Source of the DNA: Clostridia bacterium | Lineage (GTDB): Bacteria > Bacillota_A > Clostridia > Oscillospirales > Acutalibacteraceae | Direction of reading: 5' to 3' | DNA: 24,664 nt | NCBI GenBank assembly: GCA_017435305.1 | Contig: JAFSFH010000023.1 | Location: 1 to 24,664, forward strand | Part shown: one piece after another, positions 12,571-18,544 of the stretch | Layout: every line of letters starts with the position of its first letter | Numbering within the stretch: position 1 is the first letter of the stretch | The notes under the pieces: generated by a model | The model's input: the letters and a program-made list of their open reading frames with translations, nothing else | Told to the model about the DNA's origin: nothing | Databases searched by the model: none | Made by a program: the position numbers and the translations under genes

Positions 12571-14241
12571 ATGAAAACCGTTATCATAGGTGGTGTGGCA
12601 GGCGGCGCAACGGCGGCGGCTCGGCTTCGCAGACTGGATGAAAAAGCCGAAATCATTATTTTGGAGCGCGGCGAATACGTGTCCTTTGCCAACTGCGGTC
12701 TGCCGTATTATATCGGTGGAGTTATCACCGACCGCGGGGACTTGACCTTGCAGACACCCCAAAGCTTTAAGGTGCGTTTTAATATTGACGTCAGAGTATT
12801 AAACGAAGCGGTAAAAATCAACCCCGATACCAAGACCGTCACCGTCAAAGATCTTCGCACAGGCGAAACCTATGAAGAAAGCTACGACAATCTCATTTTG
12901 TCTATGGGCGCCGAGCCGATCCGACCGAACATCGAGGGCGCTGACGGCAGTAACGTTTTCACCCTTCGCAACATTCCCGATACCTTGAAGATCAAGAACC
13001 ATATTGATACCGCAAAACCAAGATCGGCTGTGGTGATCGGCGGCGGATATATCGGCGTCGAGATGGCGGAAAACTTAGTTGAAGCAGGGCTAAAGGTGGC
13101 CATCGTCGAGCTTGCAGACCACCTTATTGCACCCCTCGACTTTGATATGGCGGCGGATGTTCACCGCTATATCAAATCCAAAGGCATTTATCTGCACCTG
13201 AATAACGGCGTAAAGGCGATCAACGGCAACACCGTCGTTTTGCAAAACGGCGAAATTACCGCCGATATGATCATACTGTCGGTGGGTGTCCGTCCCGAGA
13301 CGGCTATCGCAAAGGAATGCGGAATAGAACTCAATGGGCGCGGAAGCATTGTTGTCAACAACAAAATGCAGACCAATATTCCCGATATTTATGCTGTTGG
13401 TGATGCAGTTGAGGTGGAGGATTTCATCACAAAGAAGCCTGCCTTTATTCCGCTTGCCGGACCTGCTAATAAGCAGGGCAGAATTGCCGCCGACAATATC
13501 GCAGGATACGAGAGCGTTTATACCGGCACGCAAGGCTCGGCGGTGCTTAAACTCTTTGATATGACGGTTGCCACCACGGGTCTTAATGAAAAGTCGGCTC
13601 AAGCGGCAGGTATTGATTACGATAAGACCTACACCTATTCGGCATCCCACGCCACCTATTATCCCGGTGCGGCACAGATGTCAATAAAAGCGCTGTGGGA
13701 CAAGAAAACGCTTAAGATCATCGGCGCGCAGATCGTCGGTTTTGACGGCGTGGACAAACGCATGGACGTGCTTGCGACCGCCATCCGTTTCGGTGCGAAG
13801 ATTACCGACCTTACCACCCTGGAGCTCTGCTATGCTCCGCCCTTCGGCAGCGCCAAAGACCCCGTCAATATGCTCGGCTTTGTTGCCGAAAATATCGTCA
13901 GCGGAAAGCTCAAGCAGTTCTTTTGGCACGACGTGGAAAACCTTCCCCGTGACGGCAGTGTGTTCCTGCTCGATACCCGTACACCGTTTGAGGTGATGCG
14001 GGGCAAGATAGACGGCTTTGTCAATATTCCGCTTGACTCCCTGCGGCAAAGAATAAATGAAATTCCGAAAGACAAACCCATCTACGTTCATTGCCATTCG
14101 GGACTCCGTTCCTACCTTGCCTGCCGAATACTCACAGGCAACGGCTACGACTGCTATAACCTGGCAGGCGGCTGGCGGCTCTATGAATCGGTGATAAACG
14201 AGCGCACCGTCCCCGAATACTCTTGCAAAGACTGCAAATAA
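12571..14241 (+). CDS. CoA-disulfide/persulfide reductase with C-terminal rhodanese domain
   Basis: A 556-aa flavoprotein of the CoADR-rhodanese type, which uses NAD(P)H to reduce CoA disulfide, persulfides or polysulfide in the cytoplasm. An N-terminal FAD motif (GGVAGGATAAARLRR) is followed by the single redox cysteine C42 in FANCGLPYY. An NAD(P)-binding GGGYIGVEMAENL lies near 150, and an FAD-closing YAVGDAVEV near 275. The dimerisation domain spans about 320-440. The rhodanese domain occupies about 455-545, with the active-site loop VHCHSGLRS (C508). The tail ends with an extra CKDC motif. The ATG at 12571 is preferred over an upstream in-frame GTG because AGAGGTG lies at the right distance. 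It has its own promoter. It probably serves thiol/sulfur redox balance under oxidative stress. Confidence 0.92.
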   Translation: MKTVIIGGVAGGATAAARLRRLDEKAEIIILERGEYVSFANCGLPYYIGGVITDRGDLTLQTPQSFKVRFNIDVRVLNEAVKINPDTKTVTVKDLRTGETYEESYDNLILSMGAEPIRPNIEGADGSNVFTLRNIPDTLKIKNHIDTAKPRSAVVIGGGYIGVEMAENLVEAGLKVAIVELADHLIAPLDFDMAADVHRYIKSKGIYLHLNNGVKAINGNTVVLQNGEITADMIILSVGVRPETAIAKECGIELNGRGSIVVNNKMQTNIPDIYAVGDAVEVEDFITKKPAFIPLAGPANKQGRIAADNIAGYESVYTGTQGSAVLKLFDMTVATTGLNEKSAQAAGIDYDKTYTYSASHATYYPGAAQMSIKALWDKKTLKIIGAQIVGFDGVDKRMDVLATAIRFGAKITDLTTLELCYAPPFGSAKDPVNMLGFVAENIVSGKLKQFFWHDVENLPRDGSVFLLDTRTPFEVMRGKIDGFVNIPLDSLRQRINEIPKDKPIYVHCHSGLRSYLACRILTGNGYDCYNLAGGWRLYESVINERTVPEYSCKDCK

Positions 14242-14255
14242 AAATGGCTATAAGC

Positions 14256-14300
14256 AAAGCCGGTGAAGAATCAAACGATTCCTCATCGGCTTTGTCATTT
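14256..14300 (+). terminator. Possible terminator after the CoA-disulfide reductase-like gene
   Basis: CAAAGCCG...CGGCTTTG forms an imperfect long hairpin with an inner GAATC/GATTC stem. Only a weak T-rich stretch follows (GTCATTT). Confidence 0.5.
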
Positions 14301-14360
14301 CCGAGGGTGCGGCCCGGTGCCGCGCCCTTTACCTTTTGCAAAAAATAGTGTAAAATAGTA

Positions 14361-14391
14361 TTGACTCTGACGTAACGTCATAGTGTATACT
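14361..14391 (+). promoter_or_regulatory. MerR-type promoter with operator palindrome
   Basis: TTGACT (14361-14366) and TATACT (14386-14391) are separated by 19 bp, the over-long spacing typical of MerR-activated promoters. The spacer region contains the perfect palindrome TGACGTAACGTCA (14368-14380). The promoter precedes a MerR-family gene, so autoregulation is likely. Confidence 0.8.
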
Positions 14392-14409
14392 CATAGCCGA
14401 GGTGAAGAT

Positions 14410-15150
14410 ATGAAACTACAGATCAAAGAATTTGCCGAGCTCACCGGTGTCAGCGTGCGCACACTGCATTATTACGACGAGATCGGTTTGCTGAAGTCGT
14501 GCTATGTGGACGAACAAAACGGCTATCGGTTTTACGACGAAGCATCTTTGGAACGGATGCAGGAAATCTTGTTTTACCGTGAGCTGGATTTTCCTTTGAA
14601 AAGTATTGCGGAGATCCTCGCCTCGCCGAATTACGATAAACAAAAAGCGCTTGCAGAGCAGAAGCGGTTGCTGACACTGAAGAAAGATCGACTGGAACGG
14701 CTGATCGCAGCTCTGGAACAAGCAGAAAAAGGAGAGATTACAATGAGCGCATTTGACAACAGCGAATACGAGACTGCCTGTCAACAATACGAGGACGAGG
14801 CGAAGCTGCGGTGGGGTGCCACCGAAGCCTACAAGGAAAGTCAGGCAAAGACCGCCGGATACTCCAAAGACAAATGGAATGACGTTCTCGCCGGAATGAA
14901 CGGTGTTTTTGCGGAGTTTGCTGCGTGCAAGAAATGCGGTGAGAGCACCGACAGCGATGCGGCACAGCAGCTCGTGAAGAAACTGCAAGACTATATCACC
15001 GCGAATTTTTATCACTGCACCGACGATATTCTCGCAGGGCTCGGTCAGATGTACGTTTGCGACGAGCGATTCAAGAACAACATTGATAAAAACGGTGAAG
15101 GCACTGCGGAATTTGTTGCCGAAGCCATCAAAATCTATTGCAAGAAATAA
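14410..15150 (+). CDS. MerR-family regulator with TipAS-like domain
   Basis: A 246-aa MerR-family activator. Residues 1-70 form the winged helix (IKEFAELTGVSVRTLHYYDEIGLL, then GYRFYDEASLERMQEILFYRELDFPL). A coiled-coil dimerisation helix covers about 75-110. The C-terminal part (about 115-246) resembles the TipAS drug-binding domain. GAGGTG seven bases upstream fixes the ATG at 14410 rather than the in-frame start 27 bp earlier. Its promoter has the 19-bp spacer and central palindrome of MerR targets. TipAS relatives sense bulky antibiotics such as thiopeptides; the ligand here is unknown. C181 and C184 (CKKC) are additional features. Confidence 0.9.
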   Translation: MKLQIKEFAELTGVSVRTLHYYDEIGLLKSCYVDEQNGYRFYDEASLERMQEILFYRELDFPLKSIAEILASPNYDKQKALAEQKRLLTLKKDRLERLIAALEQAEKGEITMSAFDNSEYETACQQYEDEAKLRWGATEAYKESQAKTAGYSKDKWNDVLAGMNGVFAEFAACKKCGESTDSDAAQQLVKKLQDYITANFYHCTDDILAGLGQMYVCDERFKNNIDKNGEGTAEFVAEAIKIYCKK

Positions 15151-15156
15151 TCACAC

Positions 15157-15181
15157 CCGCCATCGGAAATTCCGGTGGCGG
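15157..15181 (+). terminator. Hairpin after the MerR gene
   Basis: CCGCCATCGGAA pairs with TTCCGGTGGCGG with one G-T pair, 6 bp after the stop codon. The following T-run is weak. A near-identical stem follows the DUF4238 gene at 16149. Confidence 0.6.
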
Positions 15182-15194
15182 TTGGTTCGTCCTA

Positions 15195-15223
15195 TTGAGA
15201 TATTTTCAAATATATGCTATAAT
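15195..15223 (+). promoter_or_regulatory. Promoter of the DUF4238 gene
   Basis: TTGAGA (15195-15200), a 17-bp spacer and an extended -10 TGCTATAAT (TATAAT at 15218-15223). Confidence 0.85.
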
Positions 15224-15250
15224 ACAGAAAAACGATAAGGGGGTCGAGTT

Positions 15251-16138
15251 ATGAATGAACCGATCCGTCATCATTATATACCTCAATTTATCTTGAGAAA
15301 TTTCTGCTTTAACAATCGCGGCGAGGTTCGCTATTATTGCAAAAAGACAAACGTTGAGAGTGTAGCGAATACTCGAGACGTGTTCATGGAAAGAAATTTG
15401 TACAGGGATGAAATTAATTCGCCAAATGATCCGACAAAGATCGAACACGATTTGGCTGAGTTCGAACGAGAAGTTTCTCTAATTGTCAAAAGCAAGTTAC
15501 TCTCTGAGGACAAGATAACACTAAACATGGAAGAGGACAATAAGCTTCGTTTGTTTTTTGCTTTGATGGGATTTAGGTCTGAAAGAGTACGAACAAATTT
15601 CGAAACGGGTCTCTGCAAAAACTCAAAGGATTTTTATTCACTCTATCAAAGGGATGGCAACTTCTTGGATTTTTGGAAAAGAAATTTGGGGAATGCCGTA
15701 ACGTGCAGATCAATTCAAGAAGTGATTGATCATCCGGAAATTGACGATCCGATAAAAGAGTTTTTAAATCGAGATACATTCGGATATTTTGGAAGATATT
15801 TTGTTGTTGCAGAAAGATGTGAAAGCAAAGATTTTATCATAGGCGATACTTATCCGGTGGTTGTAAGCGGCACTTTGCCAAACGGTTTTCCGTTAGAGTT
15901 GTATTCGATTTTCCCTCTTTCACCCGAAAGAATCTTAATGATGGTGTGTCGCGGTGCACAAGGAACCCCGAGAGAGGTCTTAGGGTTTAGACAAACGGTA
16001 CTGACGATGCCGAAGATGAATGACGATGGTATGTATACCATACGCAAAAGAAAATTTTACGATGAGGAAGTAGAGCACATCAACGAGATGATATTCAAAG
16101 AAGCACAAGCAGGAGTTGTCTTTAAAAACAGTTTTTAA
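15251..16138 (+). CDS. DUF4238 domain protein
   Basis: A 295-aa protein matching DUF4238, recognised by its N-terminal signature HHYIPQFILRNFC (residues 7-19) followed by a short beta strand and YCKK. The rest is largely alpha-helical with a central beta region around IIGDTYPVVVSG. No signal peptide or membrane segment is seen, so it is cytoplasmic. The gene is visibly more AT-rich than everything else in the window, with many A/T-ending codons, and sits beside the 3' end of a tRNA, which suggests horizontal transfer. The biochemical role of DUF4238 is not known to me; a defence role has no direct support here. AAGGGGG precedes the ATG. Confidence 0.85.
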   Translation: MNEPIRHHYIPQFILRNFCFNNRGEVRYYCKKTNVESVANTRDVFMERNLYRDEINSPNDPTKIEHDLAEFEREVSLIVKSKLLSEDKITLNMEEDNKLRLFFALMGFRSERVRTNFETGLCKNSKDFYSLYQRDGNFLDFWKRNLGNAVTCRSIQEVIDHPEIDDPIKEFLNRDTFGYFGRYFVVAERCESKDFIIGDTYPVVVSGTLPNGFPLELYSIFPLSPERILMMVCRGAQGTPREVLGFRQTVLTMPKMNDDGMYTIRKRKFYDEEVEHINEMIFKEAQAGVVFKNSF

Positions 16139-16148
16139 TATAGCAAAG

Positions 16149-16184
16149 AACGCCATCGGAAATCCCGGTGGCGTTGACTTTTTC
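16149..16184 (+). terminator. Terminator of the DUF4238 gene
   Basis: AACGCCATCGG pairs with CCGGTGGCGTT (one G-T pair), followed by GACTTTTTC. Confidence 0.8.
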
Positions 16185-16204
16185 ATAGATTAAAATCTGC
16201 TCCA

Positions 16205-16222
16205 CAGTAAACAAAGAAAAAG
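16205..16222 (+). repeat. 18-bp motif, copy 3
   Basis: CAGTAAACAAAGAAAAAG, identical to 12487-12504. Here no good promoter follows it; a perfect hairpin begins 16 bp later. Confidence 0.6.
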
Positions 16223-16237
16223 AGATTTGCGAGGCGT

Positions 16238-16270
16238 ATTGTCAAGTAAAAAACATTTTTACTTGACAAT
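16238..16270. repeat. Perfect 15-bp inverted repeat
   Basis: ATTGTCAAGTAAAAA, loop ACA, then its exact complement. It is AT-rich and so not a classic terminator. It is a possible recombination or protein-binding site near the tRNA. Confidence 0.7.
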
Positions 16271-16276
16271 GTAAAA

Positions 16277-16297
16277 TGGTCAAAAACTGTGGTCAAA
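16277..16297 (+). repeat. TGGTCAAA boxes, left of tRNA-Pro
   Basis: TGGTCAAA occurs at 16277-16284 and 16290-16297. The longer AAACTGTGGTCAAA (16284-16297) recurs exactly at 16511-16524 on the other side of the tRNA, in the same orientation. Confidence 0.55.
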
Positions 16298-16344
16298 AAA
16301 TCGCAAATTTTCTAAAAGTGGGGAGAAAACACCCGAATAGCAAT

Positions 16345-16388
16345 AAAAAATGACCTAAAGTGGAGAATGAATCTCTGCTTTAGGTCGT
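16345..16388 (-). terminator. Terminator of tRNA-Pro
   Basis: GACCTAAAG (16352-16360) pairs with CTTTAGGTC (16378-16386), with an inner GAGA/TCTC stem. On the minus strand a T-run follows (from the A-run at 16345-16350). Confidence 0.8.
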
Positions 16389-16393
16389 TTTCG

Positions 16394-16469
16394 TGGTCCG
16401 AGTGACAGGGATCGAACCTGCGGCCTGATGGTCCCAAACCACCCGCGCTCCCAGCTGCGCCACACCCGG
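16394..16469 (-). tRNA. tRNA-Pro (anticodon UGG)
   Basis: A 76-nt cloverleaf on the minus strand with encoded CCA. The acceptor CCGGGTG pairs with CACTCGG (one G-T). The D stem is GCGC/GCGC with loop AGCTGGGA. The anticodon stem is GGTGG with CCATC around TTTGGGA, giving anticodon TGG. The T arm is CAGG-TTCGATC-CCTG. The discriminator is A. The only proline tRNA in the window; the lower-GC accessory block lies on its 3' side. Confidence 0.95.
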
Positions 16470-16510
16470 ATATCTATTCAATTTTTCTCGCTTCTGCGTG
16501 GAAGTGGGAC

Positions 16511-16524
16511 AAACTGTGGTCAAA
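16511..16524 (+). repeat. TGGTCAAA box, right of tRNA-Pro
   Basis: AAACTGTGGTCAAA, an exact copy of 16284-16297. The two direct copies bracket the tRNA. Confidence 0.55.
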
Positions 16525-16594
16525 CTCAAAATTCACGCATTTTGGAGTTTGCTTAATGTGCCGATAGTCCGCACTGTTAAAGGCTTTTCTTCCG

Positions 16595-16830
16595 TGTTTG
16601 CAAGGGGTTTGAAGGATTTGCTTTTGGTGCGAAGCACCGTTTTGCCCGCGGGGGCTCCCCGCCTAGACACGCTCCCAAAGTAAGCGTGTTACCAACGGAT
16701 TGGTGTCTTGTTGGGAGAATGGCACAGCCATTCTCATGGGGGCGGCCATACAACCCGAGATGAGGCGACGGTCAGAGCCGCCCTGCTACACCTCGATTTG
16801 AACGGTGGCAGACGTCTGCCACCGTTTTCG
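16595..16830 (+). ncRNA. Candidate structured RNA, class not identified
   Basis: No gene fits here, but successive stems do. GGTGC-GAA-GCACC spans 16626-16638 and GCGGGG-GCT-CCCCGC spans 16648-16662. ACACGCT/AGCGTGT pairs 16667-16673 with 16683-16689; the CCCAA in its loop (16674-16678) can pair with TTGGG at 16711-16715, a pseudoknot. ACCAA-CGGA-TTGGT spans 16691-16704 and GAGAATGGC-ACA-GCCATTCTC spans 16715-16735. GGGCGGC/GCCGCCC pairs 16740-16746 with 16777-16783. It ends in a perfect 26-bp palindrome followed by TTTT. I searched by eye for the conserved cores of tmRNA, RNase P, SRP and T-box RNAs and found none. The 5' end is a guess; no clear promoter is seen. Confidence 0.5.
16801..16828 (+). 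terminator. Palindromic terminator of the candidate RNA
   Basis: AACGGTGGCAGAC pairs perfectly with GTCTGCCACCGTT, followed by TTCG and TATTG. The short T-run is on the plus strand only, which assigns the candidate RNA to that strand. Confidence 0.65.
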
Positions 16831-16913
16831 TATTGTACATCATTTGGGGATGAAAGTCAAGGAGCAGGGGAGGGACATGGTTTTATCCCGCGGTCGCGCG
16901 TTGTCGGGCGAGG

Positions 16914-17510
16914 TCAGTCTGCGATCTCGCGCAGCAGGCGCTCCCACTCCTCGGCGGTGACGGTGTTGCCCAGCACCTCCAGCAGACGGTTGGCGGACAG
17001 ATACCCGGGCAGGTCCAGTGCCGCCAGCAGGCGCCGCCGTCGGGCGGCGGCATCGGCGGTGCCGGTGAGTCCCAGCGCCATCAGATCCGCCTTGGTCACC
17101 GATATGTATTGGGCAGGCGTCGCCTGCTCATCCTCAAACACCGCGCCGGCACGGCACAACGCCTCCACGACGGTGGCGGCATCCATACCTTCCACACCCA
17201 GCAGACCCTCCTTGGAGGGGGCGGACTTGCGCCGCTCCTTACCCGCTCGGGGCGGGATATAGGCCTGCCGCAGCTGTTCCTGCGGGATAGCGCCCAGCAG
17301 ATAATTCCGTATCACGCCGCCGGCAGAATCGCTGTCGGTGAGCACGATCAGCCCCCGTGTGGCCGCCAGACGGCGTAGCAGCGCCATCCGCTCGTCATTC
17401 TTGAATATACCGAAGCCATCGGTGCATACCACCACGGCGTCCACGGCGGAGCGCACGCGGATAGCGTCGTGCTTGCCCTCCACCACGATGGCCTGACGGA
17501 CCCGCCTCAC
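16914..17510 (-). CDS. rnmV: Ribonuclease M5 (Toprim)
   Basis: A 198-aa Toprim nuclease that matures the ends of 5S rRNA in Firmicutes, acting with ribosomal protein L18. The Toprim motifs are visible: E11 in VVEGKHD, then TDGFG (30-34), and the DxD pair D59 and D61 in LTDSDSAGGVIRN. The C-terminal part has the RNase M5 layout, with YIPPRAGKERRKSAPSKEGLLGVEG and a terminal helical region. An earlier in-frame TTG exists at 17516, but GGAGGG six bases upstream favours the GTG at 17510. It starts 2 bp after the holA stop codon, so it is translationally coupled. It is last in the comEC-holA-rnmV operon. Confidence 0.93.
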   Translation of the reverse strand: MRRVRQAIVVEGKHDAIRVRSAVDAVVVCTDGFGIFKNDERMALLRRLAATRGLIVLTDSDSAGGVIRNYLLGAIPQEQLRQAYIPPRAGKERRKSAPSKEGLLGVEGMDAATVVEALCRAGAVFEDEQATPAQYISVTKADLMALGLTGTADAAARRRRLLAALDLPGYLSANRLLEVLGNTVTAEEWERLLREIAD

Positions 17511-17512
17511 GC

Positions 17513-18544
17513 TCAACCCTCCTGCGCCCGCTGAATCAGACGGGCCACGGTGTGCTCCAGCACCAGCCAGTTATCGCCGCCGTAGTTGGTTTTGATACCG
17601 GTGTCGGCGTCGGCCAGGATCTCCAGGCAATCCCGCAGCACGGTCACGTCCATACGGGCGGCGTCGCGGGCGGCGTTGCGCAGTTTCCACTCTTTTCCTT
17701 TATAGCTCTTGAATTCCGCCGCCAGCTGATCTGTGGGCTTGCCGGCGATGGCGGCGATCTTGCCGCGGTACAGGTCCGCATAGGCGGAGGACAGCACGCC
17801 CAGCACCGCCACAGGCTCCTCCCGCTGGGTCTTCAGCTGATGCAGCAGGGCATAGGCCTCTCCGTGGCGGCGGCGCAGGATGGATTTGGACAGGTCGAAC
17901 ACCTTGGCCTCCAGATTTTTGGGGCAGGCGTCGTCGATCATACGGCGGGTGATGCTGCCGTCCGTCGCCAGGGCGCACAGCTTGTCCAGCTCGCAGATGA
18001 GCAGATTCAGATCGTTGCCCACCTGCTCCACCAGATAGAGGGCGTCGGTCATGTCCAGGGCACAGCCCCGCCGTTTGGCGCCACCCACCAGCATCTTGGC
18101 GGCGTCGGCGGTCTCCTTGCGGGGGAAGTTCATAGCCACACCGCGGCTCTCCGCCACGGCCAGCAGGGTTTTCCATCCGTTCTTGCGCTTGTCCGGTTGG
18201 ACGGTCATCTGCCAGAATACCAGCACGCAGTCCTCCGGCACCGACTCCGCCAGACGGCACAGACGGTCGCCGTCGGCGCCGCAGGGGTCGCCGTCCCGCA
18301 CCATCACGCACTTGCGGTCGCTCATAAGCGGCACCGCGTCCACGGCGGCCTCCAGCTGCTCGATGGTGGCGTCCTTGCCGTCGAAGCGCTGCAGGTTAAA
18401 GGCGTCGAAGCCCTCCTCCACCGTGTACTTGGCCACCAGGCGGGCGTACTGCTCCACCAGATAGCCCTCCGCACCGTAGAAAAGGTACAGGTTGGACTTG
18501 CCGCTCTTGATGATGTCCTTCAGTTGTGTTTCGGTCATTGCCAT
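17513..18544 (-). CDS. holA: DNA polymerase III subunit delta
   Basis: About 343 aa, the delta subunit of the clamp loader, which opens the beta sliding clamp. The N-terminal YLFYGAEGYLVEQY resembles the family's degenerate Walker region. The middle has LVEQVGNDLNLLICELDKLCAL, a hallmark helix of HolA, and FDLSKSILRRR; the C-terminal collar domain follows. Four ATGs lie close together (18559, 18550, 18544, 18538). 18544 has the best spacing to GGAG at 18554-18557, while 18538 overlaps the comEC stop as ATGA. The gene overlaps the end of comEC and is therefore coupled to it; rnmV follows 2 bp later. Confidence 0.93.
   Translation of the reverse strand: MAMTETQLKDIIKSGKSNLYLFYGAEGYLVEQYARLVAKYTVEEGFDAFNLQRFDGKDATIEQLEAAVDAVPLMSDRKCVMVRDGDPCGADGDRLCRLAESVPEDCVLVFWQMTVQPDKRKNGWKTLLAVAESRGVAMNFPRKETADAAKMLVGGAKRRGCALDMTDALYLVEQVGNDLNLLICELDKLCALATDGSITRRMIDDACPKNLEAKVFDLSKSILRRRHGEAYALLHQLKTQREEPVAVLGVLSSAYADLYRGKIAAIAGKPTDQLAAEFKSYKGKEWKLRNAARDAARMDVTVLRDCLEILADADTGIKTNYGGDNWLVLEHTVARLIQRAQEG

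Noticed and set aside
12318..12692. Small minus-strand ORF upstream of the acetyltransferase
   Set aside because: Overlaps the CoA-disulfide reductase start and promoter; no ribosome site.
16498..16683. 61-aa plus-strand ORF beside tRNA-Pro
   Set aside because: No ribosome site, no family features, and it runs into the stems of the candidate RNA.
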